Positions 1-8,795 of a stretch of DNA of 64,000 nt are shown here, piece after piece. Below the pieces are notes generated by a model. It saw only the letters and a list, made by a program, of their open reading frames with translations, had not been told where the DNA came from and did not search any database. Both the position numbers and the translations under genes were made by a program. Positions within the stretch are counted from its first letter, which is position 1. Each line of letters starts with the position of its first letter. The stretch is from Rugamonas aquatica. GTDB lineage: Bacteria; Pseudomonadota; Gammaproteobacteria; Burkholderiales; Burkholderiaceae_D. The stretch lies in NCBI RefSeq assembly GCF_009380215.1, contig NZ_WHUG01000001.1, positions 62,001 to 126,000 on the forward strand. The letters are read 5' to 3'.

Positions 1-85
1 CTTTCATGGTGCTCCGTTGACTAAACGCAAGATTGCGCCGCTGCATGCGACGTACAGTACACCATCTTACCTGCCGGAGGGAATC

Positions 86-523
86 ATGCGCGCTGTATTC
101 GGTATCGTTTTGTTGTGCTGCACGCTGCACGCCCAGGCCACCCCCAACGAAAAGGATGCGGTCGCGCTGGCCGAGAAGGGCGCGCAGTTCGTGCGCGCGC
201 ACGGCAAGGCCGAGATGATCGTCCGCATCAACCGCAAGGATCCGGAATTCAACCAGGGCACGCTGTACCTGGCGATGCGCGACATGGACGGCATCACCAT
301 CGCCCATCCTACCACGGCGCTGATCGGCAAGAACCTGCTGGACGTGCCGGACGCCGATGGCAAGCCGTTCCGCCAGGAGATGCTGGCGCTGGCCCGGGGC
401 AAGGGCTATGGCTGGGTCGACTACAAGTTCCGCAACCCGCAGACCGGCAAGGTGGAAGCCAAGAGCACCTATGTGCTGCGGGTCGGCGACGTGGCGCTGG
501 AAGCCGGCATCTACAAGCACTGA
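86..523 (+). CDS. Secreted single-Cache-domain protein
   Basis: A 145-residue protein. The start at 86 is chosen because a GGAGG ribosome site lies just upstream and it gives a clean signal peptide (about residues 1-19, ending AQA); an in-frame codon at 17 has neither. The rest resembles a single Cache domain (sCache_2 type): a helix with KGAQFV, then MDGITIAHP, the IGKNLLDVPDADGKPF segment and a closing strand block. Such domains bind small ligands in the periplasm, but normally as part of a membrane receptor. Here there is no transmembrane anchor beyond the signal peptide. It ends 3 bases before a chemoreceptor gene, so it may be the ligand-binding partner of that receptor; that part is inference. 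Confidence 0.8.
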   Translation: MRAVFGIVLLCCTLHAQATPNEKDAVALAEKGAQFVRAHGKAEMIVRINRKDPEFNQGTLYLAMRDMDGITIAHPTTALIGKNLLDVPDADGKPFRQEMLALARGKGYGWVDYKFRNPQTGKVEAKSTYVLRVGDVALEAGIYKH

Positions 524-526
524 GCC

Positions 527-2164
527 GTGGACATGCTCAGCAAACTGCGGATAGGCCCCAAGCTGCTGCTGGCGCCGGGCGTGGTGCTGATCCTGCTGAT
601 CGCGCTGTCGGCGGGCGCCTTCGTCGGGCTGGTACGGCAGCACCACCGGCTGGAAGACATGGTGCAGCAGCGCGCCGTGCGGCTCAAGGCGGCGGCCGAC
701 CTGGTGGCCGGCGCCAACCGCGCGCATACCGAAATCTACCAGCTGCTCACCTGGATCAACGCCAGCTTCTCGCCGCCGCGCATCGATGCGCTGGTGCGCG
801 ACATCCACGCCCGCCACGCTGCGCTGGACCGCCAGTTCGCGCAGCTGGAGATGGCGACCCAGAACAATCCGGCCGAGCGTCGCTTCGTCGCCCAGTCGCA
901 GGCGGCGTACGCCCTGTACGTGAAGTCGATTGCCGATGTCATCGAGTTGAGCATGGCCGACCAGTCGATGGCGACCAACGCCATGTCCAAGGCCGAGCGG
1001 GGTTTCGACGTGGTGGCGAAGCGGCTGGAGGAGTTGTCGCGGCTGGAGCAGTCGCTCAGCGCACGGGCCTACAGCGACGCGGAGGCCGAGTTCAAGACCC
1101 TGCAGACCGTGATGCCGTCGGTGGTGGTGCTGTCGATCACGCTGTCGCTGCTGGTGACGATGGCGGTGCGGCGGGCGCTGTTGAAGGAAGTCGGCGAGAT
1201 CGGCGCGGCCGCCCTCGATCTGGCCGAGGGTAATCTGACGGTGAAGAACCGCGTCTACGGCAAGGACGAAATCGCCGAGACGGCGCGCGCGCTGGACACC
1301 AGCATCCGCAATCTCAACACCACGCTGAAGACGATACTGGCGTCGGCGCAGTCGATCGACACGGCGTCGCGCGAGATCGCGCTGGGCAATGTGGACCTGA
1401 CGCAGCGCACCGAGGCGCAGGTCAGCACGCTGGAAGAGGCCAGCAGTTCGATGCAGGAGTTGAGCGCCACCGTCACCAAAACGGCCAACAACGCGCAGCT
1501 CGCCAATCAGCTGGCGCGCTGCGCCACCAATTTCGCGGTGCGCGGCGGCAGCGTGGTGCAGCGGCTGGTGGTGACGATGGCGGCGATACGCGGCAGCTCG
1601 CGCAAGGTGGTGGAGATCGTCAGCGTGATGGACGGCATCGCCTTCCAGACCAACCTGCTGGCCTTGAACGCGGCGGTGGAGGCGGCGCGCGCGGGCGAGC
1701 ATGGCGAAGGCTTCGCGCAGGTGGCGGGCGAGGTGCGCGCACTGGCGCAGCGTTCGGCCGTGGCGGCGCAGGAGATCAAGGCCCTGATCGCGGAGTCGAT
1801 GGCGGAGATCGAGGGCGGCAGCCGTTCGGTGGAGGAAGCCGGCAGCAGCATGGCGGAGATCGTGGCGTCGGTGCAGCAGGTGGGGGATATCATCGGCCAG
1901 GTCAGCGCGGCCAGCGCGGAGCAGGCGCAGGGCTTGCAGGGCATGCAGCAGGCCATCGTCGAGATGGATCAGGTGACGCAGCAGAAGCTGGCGCTGGTCG
2001 AACAGGCCGCCAGCGCGGCATCGAGCTTGCAGCGGCAGGCGGTCAACTTGTCGGAGGCGGTGGCGATGTTCAAACTGGACGAGGGCGCGGAGCCACCGCC
2101 ACCCAAACTGCCGGCGGGCACGCCGCGTGTGGTGCGCCTGCGGCTGGCGTCGGTGCGCAATTGA
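527..2164 (+). CDS. Methyl-accepting chemotaxis protein (no C-terminal pentapeptide)
   Basis: A 545-residue chemoreceptor. The start is GTG at 527 or ATG at 533, directly after the Cache gene. It has TM1 at about 13-36, a periplasmic helical region of about 160 residues (four-helix-bundle type), TM2 at about 196-216, a HAMP linker, and a cytoplasmic signalling domain whose hairpin tip reads GIAFQTNLLALNAAVEAARAGE. It should pass ligand signals to CheA/CheW. The C-terminus is proline-rich and ends LASVRN, with no xWxxF methylation-enzyme tether, so adaptation would depend on other receptors. Late in the signalling domain QKLALVEQ stands where QNAALVEQ is usual. Adjacency to the Cache protein suggests they are co-expressed. 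Confidence 0.93.
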   Translation: MDMLSKLRIGPKLLLAPGVVLILLIALSAGAFVGLVRQHHRLEDMVQQRAVRLKAAADLVAGANRAHTEIYQLLTWINASFSPPRIDALVRDIHARHAALDRQFAQLEMATQNNPAERRFVAQSQAAYALYVKSIADVIELSMADQSMATNAMSKAERGFDVVAKRLEELSRLEQSLSARAYSDAEAEFKTLQTVMPSVVVLSITLSLLVTMAVRRALLKEVGEIGAAALDLAEGNLTVKNRVYGKDEIAETARALDTSIRNLNTTLKTILASAQSIDTASREIALGNVDLTQRTEAQVSTLEEASSSMQELSATVTKTANNAQLANQLARCATNFAVRGGSVVQRLVVTMAAIRGSSRKVVEIVSVMDGIAFQTNLLALNAAVEAARAGEHGEGFAQVAGEVRALAQRSAVAAQEIKALIAESMAEIEGGSRSVEEAGSSMAEIVASVQQVGDIIGQVSAASAEQAQGLQGMQQAIVEMDQVTQQKLALVEQAASAASSLQRQAVNLSEAVAMFKLDEGAEPPPPKLPAGTPRVVRLRLASVRN

Positions 2165-2169
2165 ACTGA

Positions 2170-2586
2170 CTAGGCTTTCTGTGCGCTCGACCAGCGGTCG
2201 CCGGATTGGCGCAGGTATTTCTTGAAGACGTAGCCCCAGGGCATGGCGATCGGGATGATTACCACCACCAGGCACTGCACGAGGATTTCGGTCGTGCCTT
2301 CGTCCAGCGTGCCGGAGCGCCACGCCGGCAGTGCGACCACCAGCGCCCAGATGACTTTCCACGTCAGTTCCCACAGCAGCACCGGCAGCATCTGCAAGGG
2401 ATAGCGGACACCCAGCGCGCACAAGACGCCAAACGCCGCCAGCATGCAATTGACCACGCCGCCCATCAGGCTCCAGGGCTTGTCGTGATGGATCACGCCA
2501 GGCCAGATGACCAGACCCAGACCCACAGCGATAATCAGATACACGGCTCTCAGCATATACAGACGTACTAATGAAACTTCGTTCAT
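2170..2586 (-). CDS. Conserved hypothetical membrane protein
   Basis: 138 residues with about four hydrophobic segments (roughly 9-26, 41-58, 66-85 and 103-122), so an inner-membrane protein. The N-terminus is MNEVSLVRLYMLRAVYLI and the tail is basic and polar. I do not recognise the family. It is the last gene of a three-gene minus-strand set headed by an ArsR-type regulator, 26 bases after the 85-residue gene, so it is probably under that regulator. It could belong to one of the DUF families of small four-helix membrane proteins; no function can be assigned. Confidence 0.75.
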   Translation of the reverse strand: MNEVSLVRLYMLRAVYLIIAVGLGLVIWPGVIHHDKPWSLMGGVVNCMLAAFGVLCALGVRYPLQMLPVLLWELTWKVIWALVVALPAWRSGTLDEGTTEILVQCLVVVIIPIAMPWGYVFKKYLRQSGDRWSSAQKA

Positions 2587-2612
2587 TTGTGGCTCCAGGT
2601 GGTGGTAGGGGA

Positions 2613-2870
2613 TTACTCGACTTCTTTCAGAATCTTTTCAATCGCCGTCACGCGCGATTTCAACTCCGACAAAGTGGCATCCATCGAGGCCAGCGAGGCA
2701 GCAGCCTCGGTGTGCGCCGCGACGGCCTTCTCGGCGATCACGCGATACGCTTCCTCGTGGGCAAAGCGCAGTTTGGCCTGCTGGATCGCGGAGAAATGCC
2801 GCATCGCCGCGATGATGACGATCGCCAGCAGGGGGAGGCAGATCGTCAAAAGATATACATGCTCAGCCAT
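2613..2870 (-). CDS. Small membrane-anchored coiled-coil protein
   Basis: 85 residues. One N-terminal transmembrane helix (about 5-23) is followed by a long charged and alanine-rich helix whose last third (SLASMDATLSELKSRVTAIEKIL) has a coiled-coil heptad pattern. The shape is that of small single-span proteins that oligomerise on the membrane. It lies 8 bases downstream of the ArsR-type regulator and 26 bases upstream of the four-helix membrane protein. Function unknown. Confidence 0.75.
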   Translation of the reverse strand: MAEHVYLLTICLPLLAIVIIAAMRHFSAIQQAKLRFAHEEAYRVIAEKAVAAHTEAAASLASMDATLSELKSRVTAIEKILKEVE

Positions 2871-2878
2871 AATTGCCT

Positions 2879-3211
2879 CTATTGTTCAGGGTTGTTGGAC
2901 AGCGACTTGACCGCCTCGGCGATCACGGCCGGAGTCAGTTCGAAGTCGAAATTGCTTACGTCAAAATAGTTCAGCGCCTTGCCATCCTGCGACAGCTCCA
3001 TCTGGCTGACGACCAGGCCGGCATCCTCCAGCTTCTGCAAGTGCAGATGCAGCAAGGGCCGGCTGATGCCCAGCTCGCGCGCCAGCTGGCTGACATAATT
3101 GCGTCCGCCGGACTTCAGCATCGCAACGATGCGCAGGCGGTGCGGGTTGGACAGCGCCGCGAGCATGCTCAACAATTGATCTCCGCTGGGAGTAGGCGTT
3201 TTCGATTTCAT
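2879..3211 (-). CDS. ArsR/SmtB-type winged-helix transcriptional regulator
   Basis: 110 residues from ATG 3211. It shows a winged HTH of ArsR type: LLSMLAALSNPHRLRIVAML (helix 1-2), then YVSQLARELGISRPLLHLHL as the recognition helix-turn-helix, then LEDAGLVVSQ leading into the wing. I see no obvious metal-binding cysteine pair, so the effector is unknown. An upstream in-frame ATG at 3250 is less likely, because a good promoter (3218-3246) sits between the two, leaving the 3211 start nearly leaderless. First gene of an operon with two small membrane proteins, which it probably controls together with itself. Confidence 0.87.
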   Translation of the reverse strand: MKSKTPTPSGDQLLSMLAALSNPHRLRIVAMLKSGGRNYVSQLARELGISRPLLHLHLQKLEDAGLVVSQMELSQDGKALNYFDVSNFDFELTPAVIAEAVKSLSNNPEQ

Positions 3212-3217
3212 GTGTAA

Positions 3218-3246
3218 AGAATATCTGACATATGAAATGAAGTCAA
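3218..3246 (-). promoter_or_regulatory. Sigma-70-type promoter of the ArsR-family operon
   Basis: On the minus strand a -35 TTGACT and a -10 TATTCT are separated by exactly 17 bases. Transcription would begin at about 3211-3212, at the ATG of the regulator, implying a leaderless or almost leaderless message. The imperfect dyad ATAT-CTGAC-ATAT falls inside the spacer and could be an autoregulatory operator. Confidence 0.6.
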
Positions 3247-3309
3247 ACATAAATTCAAGTTGCCAAATCGGCTAGAATGAAGCGGTCGCACCGACCTGAC
3301 CGGATTCCC

Positions 3310-3687
3310 ATGACACCGCTGCTTTATTTTGCCGCCTCGCTTGCCGTCGCCCTCGGCCTCGCGCACTCCATCCTCGGCGAGCGCTACATCCTGATCCGTC
3401 TGTTCCGGCGCGATAACCTGCCGCAGCTGCTGGGCGGTACCGCCTTCACCATCGGCACGCTGCGCTTCGTGTGGCACGAAACCACCGTCGCGCTGTGGGG
3501 CTTCGCCGCGCTGCTGGTCCAACTGGCGCAGGGCCGTCTGACCGCGACGACTGCCGCGCAGACGCTGGGCTGGACGCTGATCGCCGCCGGCGTGCTGCCG
3601 CTGGTGTTCACGCGCGGGCGACACATCTCCTGGCTGGCGCTGTTCATCATCGGCGGCATCGCACTGGCGCGCGCGGCGCAGACATAA
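3310..3687 (+). CDS. Small multi-pass membrane protein
   Basis: 125 residues from ATG 3310, with four predicted transmembrane helices filling nearly the whole chain (MTPLLYFAASLAVALGLAHS at the start, and a last helix near WLALFIIGGIALA). The in-frame start at 3277 would add a polar stretch before the first helix and is not preferred. Family not recognised. It is divergent from the ArsR operon and convergent with gcvP. Its stop codon lies inside the upstream edge of the gcvP terminator. Confidence 0.72.
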   Translation: MTPLLYFAASLAVALGLAHSILGERYILIRLFRRDNLPQLLGGTAFTIGTLRFVWHETTVALWGFAALLVQLAQGRLTATTAAQTLGWTLIAAGVLPLVFTRGRHISWLALFIIGGIALARAAQT

Positions 3688-3723
3688 AAAAACGCAGGCC
3701 GAACCGGGTGGTTCGCCTGCGTT
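3684..3723 (-). terminator. Rho-independent terminator of the gcv operon
   Basis: A stem of about 14 pairs (AACGCAGGC-GAACC with GGTTCGCCTGCGTT, one bulged C) and a 4-base loop at 3706-3709. On the minus strand it is followed by seven U residues, so it fits the end of gcvP transcription. On the plus strand no U-tract follows. The A-run overlaps the stop codon of the plus-strand membrane gene. Confidence 0.85.
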
Positions 3724-3769
3724 CTTCAGACGGCGCGGCGAACCGCGCAGCCCTCAGTTACTTACACGC

Positions 3770-6664
3770 TTACTCGTAGTCGCTCATCGGCGCGCAGCCG
3801 CAGAACAGGTTGCGGTCGCCGTAGACGTTGTCGGCGCGGCCGACCGGCGGCCAGTACTTCTGCTTGCGCAGCGACGGCACAGGGTAGGCCGCCACTTCGC
3901 GGCTGTACTTGCGCTCCCACTTGTCGGCGGTCAGCACCTCGGCGGTGTGCGGCGCGAATTTCAGCGGGTTGTCCAGCTTATCGAACTCGCCGCTTTCAAC
4001 CTTGGCGATCTCGCCGCGGATGGCGATCATCGCATCGATGAAGCGGTCCATCTCGACCTTCGATTCGCTTTCGGTCGGCTCGATCATCAGCGTGCCAGGT
4101 ACCGGGAAGCTCATGGTCGGCGCGTGGAAGCCGAAGTCCATCAAACGCTTGGCCACATCTTCGTTGCTGATGCCGGTGGCATCCTGCAGCGGACGCAGGT
4201 CGATGATGCACTCATGCGCCACCAGGCCGTCGTGGCCCGAGTACAGCACAGGGAAGTGCGGCGACAGGCGGCGCGCGATGTAGTTGGCGTTCAGGATCGC
4301 GGTTTCGGTCGCGGCGGTCAGGCCTTCCGCGCCCATCATCGCGATGTACATCCACGAAATCGGCAGGATGCTGGCCGAACCGTACGGCGCGGCGCTGACC
4401 GAACCGATGCCGGCGTTGTCGCGGATGTAGCCGTTCGAACGCTGGTTAGGCAGGAACTTCGCCAGGTGCGCGCCCACGCCGATAGGGCCGACGCCTGGGC
4501 CGCCACCACCGTGAGGAATGCAGAAGGTCTTGTGCAGGTTCAGGTGCGAGACGTCGCCGCCGAACGAACCCGGAGCCGCGACGCCGACCAGCGCGTTCAT
4601 GTTGGCGCCGTCGATGTAGACCTGGCCGCCGTGGCCGTGGATGATTTCGCACAGTTCCTGGATGCCTTCTTCGAACACGCCGTGGGTCGATGGGTAAGTC
4701 ACCATCACGCAGGCCAGGTTCTTCGAGTGCAGTTCAGCTTTGGCTTTCAGATCGGCCAGATCGACGTTGCCGCTGGCGTCGCAAGCGGTGACGACCACCT
4801 GCATGCCGACCATATTGGCCGATGCCGGGTTGGTGCCGTGCGCCGACGATGGAATCAGGCAGATGTTGCGATGGCCTTCGCCGCGCGATTGGTGGTAAGC
4901 CTGGATCACCAGCAGACCGGCGTACTCGCCCTGCGAACCGGCGTTAGGCTGCAGCGAGACAGCGGCGTAACCGGTCAGCGCGCACAGCATCTCTTCCAGC
5001 TGCGAGATCATTTCGCGGTAGCCGACGGTCTGCGCGTCCGGCGCGAACGGGTGGATGTTGGAGAACTCAGGCCACGTGACCGGGATCATTTCCGAAGTCG
5101 CGTTCAGCTTCATGGTGCACGAACCCAGCGGGATCATGGTGCGGTCCAGCGCCAGGTCCTTGTCCGCCAGGCTGCGCAGGTAGCGCAGCATTTCGGTTTC
5201 GGAGTGGTAGCGGTTGAAGACCGGGTGGCTCAGGTACTCGCTGGTGCGCGACAGCGCCTCAGGGAAGGCCTGTGCAACGGCAGCTTCCACGCCATCGAAG
5301 TCCGGGCCGTGGGCCGGGCCGCCGACAGGGTGGGCGAACACGGTCCACAGCAGCGCGATGTCTTCGCGGCTGGTGGTTTCGTCCAGCGATACGCCGACGT
5401 GGGTGGCGTCGATCACGCGCAGGTTGACGCCGTGCGAGTGGGCCGATGCATGCAGCTGTTCGGCGCTCTTGACGGCGACGGTCAGCGTGTCGAAGAAGGT
5501 GTCGTTGGTGACGGTGTAACCCAGCGTCTTCAGGTTAGCGGCCAGCACGCCGGTGTAGCGGTGCACGCGCTGGGCGATCTGCAGCAGGCCTTTCGGGCCG
5601 TGGTAGACGGCGTACATCGACGCCATCACCGCCAGCAGCACCTGCGCGGTGCAGATGTTGGAGGTGGCTTTTTCGCGGCGGATGTGCTGTTCGCGGGTTT
5701 GCAGCGCCAGGCGGTAAGCCTTGTTGCCCTGTGCGTCGATGGTGACGCCGACCAGACGGCCGGACATGCTGCGCTTGAATTCGTCGCGGGTCGACAGGTA
5801 GCCTGCGTGCGGACCGCCGAAGCCCAGCGGTACGCCGAAGCGCTGGCTGTTACCAACCACCACGTCCGCGCCCCATTCGCCTGGAGGCGTCAGCATGGTC
5901 AGCGCCAGCAGGTCGGCGGCGACGACAACCATCGCGCCCTTGGCCTTGACCGCTTCAACGCCGGCCTTGTAGTCGCGCACCACGCCGTTCACGCCCGGGT
6001 ACTGCAGCAGCACGCCGAAGCAGTCGCCGACGGCGGCCAGTTCGGCCGGGTGGAAGGTCTTCACTTCGATGCCCAGCGGCTTGGCGCGGGTCTCGACCAC
6101 TTCGCGGGTTTGCGGCAGCACGTCGTCGGCCACGTAGAAGGTCAGCGATTTCGATTTGCCCACGCGCTGGATCAGCGTCATCGCTTCAGCGGCGGCGGTG
6201 CCTTCGTCCAGCATCGACGCGTTGGCGATGCCCATGCCGGTCAGGTCGGTGATGGTCTGCTGGAAGTTCAGGATCGCTTCCAGGCGGCCTTGCGAGATCT
6301 CCGGCTGGTACGGGGTGTAGGCGGTGTACCAGGCCGGGTTTTCGAAGATGTTACGCAGCACCACGCCAGGCGTGACGGTGTTGTAGTAGCCCTGGCCGAT
6401 CAGCGACTTGAGCACCTTGTTCTTCGAGGCGATCTTCTTCAGCTTGGACAGCGCTTCCTGTTCCGGCATCGGCTGCGAGTACGCGCCCAGCGGCAGTGCG
6501 CCTTTGTTGCGGATGTTGGATGGGACCAGTGCGTCGATCAGGGCTGCGCGCGAGGCGTAGCCGAGTACCGACAGCATGGCTTCCTGTTCTGCGGCGTCAG
6601 GGCCGATGTGGCGGGCGATGAAGGCGTCGCGGGCTTCGAGTTGGGTCAGGCTGATGCGGGTCAT
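3770..6664 (-). CDS. gcvP: Glycine dehydrogenase (decarboxylating), P-protein
   Basis: 964 residues, the usual length of the single-chain P-protein. It decarboxylates glycine with pyridoxal phosphate and passes the aminomethyl group to lipoyl-GcvH. The N-terminal half has the typical start ([17 protein letters not shown]), and the C-terminal half has the PLP-lysine motif [18 protein letters not shown] with a glycine-rich loop after it. Residues AEWDP-like variants are absent and nothing is truncated. Last gene of gcvT-gcvH-gcvP. A palindromic repeat separates it from gcvH, and a terminator follows. Expression should depend on the glycine riboswitch upstream of gcvT. Confidence 0.98.
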   Translation of the reverse strand: MTRISLTQLEARDAFIARHIGPDAAEQEAMLSVLGYASRAALIDALVPSNIRNKGALPLGAYSQPMPEQEALSKLKKIASKNKVLKSLIGQGYYNTVTPGVVLRNIFENPAWYTAYTPYQPEISQGRLEAILNFQQTITDLTGMGIANASMLDEGTAAAEAMTLIQRVGKSKSLTFYVADDVLPQTREVVETRAKPLGIEVKTFHPAELAAVGDCFGVLLQYPGVNGVVRDYKAGVEAVKAKGAMVVVAADLLALTMLTPPGEWGADVVVGNSQRFGVPLGFGGPHAGYLSTRDEFKRSMSGRLVGVTIDAQGNKAYRLALQTREQHIRREKATSNICTAQVLLAVMASMYAVYHGPKGLLQIAQRVHRYTGVLAANLKTLGYTVTNDTFFDTLTVAVKSAEQLHASAHSHGVNLRVIDATHVGVSLDETTSREDIALLWTVFAHPVGGPAHGPDFDGVEAAVAQAFPEALSRTSEYLSHPVFNRYHSETEMLRYLRSLADKDLALDRTMIPLGSCTMKLNATSEMIPVTWPEFSNIHPFAPDAQTVGYREMISQLEEMLCALTGYAAVSLQPNAGSQGEYAGLLVIQAYHQSRGEGHRNICLIPSSAHGTNPASANMVGMQVVVTACDASGNVDLADLKAKAELHSKNLACVMVTYPSTHGVFEEGIQELCEIIHGHGGQVYIDGANMNALVGVAAPGSFGGDVSHLNLHKTFCIPHGGGGPGVGPIGVGAHLAKFLPNQRSNGYIRDNAGIGSVSAAPYGSASILPISWMYIAMMGAEGLTAATETAILNANYIARRLSPHFPVLYSGHDGLVAHECIIDLRPLQDATGISNEDVAKRLMDFGFHAPTMSFPVPGTLMIEPTESESKVEMDRFIDAMIAIRGEIAKVESGEFDKLDNPLKFAPHTAEVLTADKWERKYSREVAAYPVPSLRKQKYWPPVGRADNVYGDRNLFCGCAPMSDYE

Positions 6665-6701
6665 GATATGGGCGAGGGCAGTATGAGGAGTGGTGCGATA
6701 C

Positions 6702-6780
6702 GTCGTCCCCGCGAAAGCGGGGACCCATGCCGAGTGGCCGGAGCCAGCTCAGCATGGATTCCCGCGTGCGCGGGAATGAC
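6702..6780. repeat. Bipartite palindromic repeat, copy 1 (inside the gcv operon)
   Basis: Two hairpins, GTCCCCGCGAAAGCGGGGAC and ATTCCCGCGTGCGCGGGAAT, on either side of a less conserved core, the whole being a near-palindrome. It matches the copies at 42021-42090 and 58109-58186. It sits between gcvH and gcvP, so it is transcribed in the operon and could stabilise or attenuate the message. Confidence 0.85.
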
Positions 6781-6789
6781 TGCGGCGAA

Positions 6790-7170
6790 TTACGCTTCGG
6801 TGGTCTTGCCGTAAGCGGCGGCGTCCAGCAGGCCGTTGATCGCGGCGGCGTCGGCCGGCTTGATCTTGAACAGCCAGTTGGCGTAGGCGTCGGCGTTGAT
6901 CGATTCAGGCGCGTTGACCACGTCGTCGTTGACGGCGACTACTTCACCGGCGATCGGCGCGTAGATGTCGCTGGCTGCCTTGACCGATTCCACCACGGCG
7001 GCGTCGTCGCCGGCGCCGAAGGTTGCGCCCACTTTCGGCAGTTCGACGAAGACGATGTCGCCCAGCGCATCCTGTGCGAACTCGGTGATGCCGACGGTGA
7101 CGGTGCCGTCAGCTTCAGCGCGTACCCATTCGTGGGATTCGGTGTACTTCAGGTCGGCAGGAATGTTCAT
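6790..7170 (-). CDS. gcvH: Glycine cleavage system H protein
   Basis: 126 residues, the normal GcvH length. It carries the lipoyl arm that shuttles the aminomethyl group between GcvP, GcvT and the lipoamide dehydrogenase. The lipoylated lysine is K64 in [16 protein letters not shown]. The N-terminal YTESHEWV and the [12 protein letters not shown] segments are classic. Middle gene of the operon: 36 bases after gcvT, and 125 bases before gcvP with a palindromic repeat in that gap. Confidence 0.98.
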   Translation of the reverse strand: MNIPADLKYTESHEWVRAEADGTVTVGITEFAQDALGDIVFVELPKVGATFGAGDDAAVVESVKAASDIYAPIAGEVVAVNDDVVNAPESINADAYANWLFKIKPADAAAINGLLDAAAYGKTTEA

Positions 7171-7206
7171 GTAAGGCTCCAGAAGGGTAGTTAGGTGATA
7201 CGAAAA

Positions 7207-8340
7207 TTAAACAGCCAGGATTTTACCGTTGCGCACGAACGGCAACTTGACCACCGACGCGGCCAGTTTCTTGTCGCGGATCTCGACGTGCACGGTGTCG
7301 CCGACGGCCACGCCGTTCGGCACGCGCGCCAGCGCGATCGCCTGCTGCATCGACGGGCTGAAGGTGCCGCTGGTGATCTCGCCGGTGGCGTCGGTGCCCG
7401 CTACAACCACCTTCTGGTGGGCGCGCAGCACGCCGCCTTTTTCGCGCAGGATCAGGCCCACGAACTGGGCGTTCTGGCCCATCGCTTGCAGCGCCGATTT
7501 GCCGATGAAGTCGCGCTCGGACACCAGGTCGATGGTCCATGCCAGGCCTGCGTCCAGCGGGTTGACGGTTTCGTCCATGTCCTGGCCGTACAGGTTCATG
7601 CCGGCTTCCAGGCGCAGCGTGTCGCGCGCGCCCAGGCCTGCCGGCTTGACGCCAGCGGCGACCAGCGCGTTCCACAGGTTCTCGGCCTGTGCGGCGGCGA
7701 CGCCGATTTCAAAACCGTCTTCGCCGGTGTAGCCGGTGCGGGCGATCATCGCCTCGCCGAAGGTCGGGCTTTGCGCGAAGGCGACGTTGAACGGCTTCAT
7801 GTCGGCCGTGCCTTCTTTCGATTCAGGGATGACTTCCCACACCTTGGCGCGGGCGTTCGGACCTTGCACGGCGATCAGCGCCATCGGGGCGCCTTCAGCG
7901 GTGTCGCCGTCGCGGCGCTGGGTGATGGTCAGGCCGGCCTTGGTGGCGGTGTTCTGCTGCTGCATCCAGGCCACGTCTTTTTCGGCGGTGCCGGCGTTGA
8001 CCACCAGGCGGAACCAGCTCTCGTTGATGAAGTAGACGATCAGGTCGTCGATGACGAAGCCCTGTGGGTTCAGCATGCACGAGTACAGCGCCTTGCCCGA
8101 TACCTGCAGCTTGTCGACGTTGTTGGCCAGCAGGCCGCGCAGGAAGCCGCGCACATTGTCGCCCTTGATGTCGACCACGCACATGTGGGCGACGTCGAAC
8201 ATGCCGACGTCGGTGCGCACGGCGTTGTGTTCTTCGATCTGGGAGCCGTAGTTGACCGGCATGTCCCAACCGCCGAAGTCGACCATCTTGGCGCCGGCGG
8301 CGCGGTGGGCATTATTGAGTGGGGTGGCTTTGAGCGTCAT
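7207..8340 (-). CDS. gcvT: Aminomethyltransferase, glycine cleavage T-protein
   Basis: 377 residues from ATG 8340, placed by an AGGA ribosome site five bases upstream; a TTG at 8355 in the same frame is rejected. It transfers the methylene unit from aminomethyl-lipoyl GcvH to tetrahydrofolate, releasing ammonia. Visible landmarks are [20 protein letters not shown] near the N-terminus, the [14 protein letters not shown] strand, and [12 protein letters not shown] with [14 protein letters not shown] later. In most family members the second landmark reads FDVSHM; here it is FDVAHM. First gene of the operon, about 85 bases below a tandem glycine riboswitch. Confidence 0.97.
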   Translation of the reverse strand: MTLKATPLNNAHRAAGAKMVDFGGWDMPVNYGSQIEEHNAVRTDVGMFDVAHMCVVDIKGDNVRGFLRGLLANNVDKLQVSGKALYSCMLNPQGFVIDDLIVYFINESWFRLVVNAGTAEKDVAWMQQQNTATKAGLTITQRRDGDTAEGAPMALIAVQGPNARAKVWEVIPESKEGTADMKPFNVAFAQSPTFGEAMIARTGYTGEDGFEIGVAAAQAENLWNALVAAGVKPAGLGARDTLRLEAGMNLYGQDMDETVNPLDAGLAWTIDLVSERDFIGKSALQAMGQNAQFVGLILREKGGVLRAHQKVVVAGTDATGEITSGTFSPSMQQAIALARVPNGVAVGDTVHVEIRDKKLAASVVKLPFVRNGKILAV

Positions 8341-8426
8341 AATTCCTCGGTCCAAATCGAATAGGGGTTAACAGAACATACAAGGAAACGCTAAACAAAA
8401 GCTGATTCCACAATGATCGCAGACCC

Positions 8427-8648
8427 CTCTGTCCTTGGTACCTGAGAGATTACGGGAGGAGGGGGGCTCCTGATTCCCGTGCGCCCCTTCGGTGGGCCGC
8501 CGGCTTGCGCCGCGACCGCTCTCCAGAGTTGGTCCAGTTGGCATCCCGTTGATACGGCCGCGCTGGTCCCTTGATCGGTCCTTTTGCCTGAGAGTTTTTG
8601 GGTAGTGCCCCTTCGGCGGCAACGCTGGTTTGCCCTCTCCCGATCAAG
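8427..8648 (-). promoter_or_regulatory. Tandem glycine riboswitch controlling gcvTHP
   Basis: On the minus strand two aptamers are seen. The first (8648 to 8570) has a 9-pair P1 stem CTTGATCGG/CCGATCAAG enclosing GGAGAG, CCGAAGGGGC and CTCTCAGGCAAAAGGAC. The second (8528 to 8427) has CTCTG/CAGAG closing GGAGAGCGG, CACCGAAGGGGC and CTCTCAGGTACCAAGGAC. These are the conserved glycine aptamer signatures. The linker between aptamers is about 41 bases. The region after it (8426-8341) is the expression platform; I do not see a classic terminator there, so control may act on translation or through a less obvious structure. Confidence 0.95.
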
Positions 8649-8655
8649 ACTCGGG

Positions 8656-8684
8656 AATATATGTCAGAAGCACCTTGTTGTCAA
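8656..8684 (-). promoter_or_regulatory. Sigma-70 promoter of gcvTHP
   Basis: On the minus strand TTGACA and TATATT are separated by 17 bases, close to consensus. Transcription should start near 8649, one base before the first pair of the riboswitch P1 helix, so the whole leader is aptamer from its first nucleotide. Confidence 0.85.
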
Positions 8685-8795
8685 TCTGAACCCTGATTTC
8701 CGGGGCATCGCCCCCGCGCACGAATGAAATGCAATAATAAGGCTTGAAAAACAACTATTTGCTAGAATAAATCATACTTATTCGAGAGCCCAGTT

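Noticed and set aside
115..1233. Alternative frame over the Cache and chemoreceptor genes
   Set aside because: Arg/Ala/Gly-rich, crosses a real gene border, and lacks a ribosome site.
3947..6814. 955-residue open frame opposite gcvP
   Set aside because: A shadow of the GC-rich codon bias. Its residue composition is biased (V, R, A, H, Q), and gcvP on the other strand is complete with catalytic motifs.
8341..8355. TTG start for gcvT, five codons upstream
   Set aside because: The AGGA site is placed for the ATG at 8340, not for TTG.
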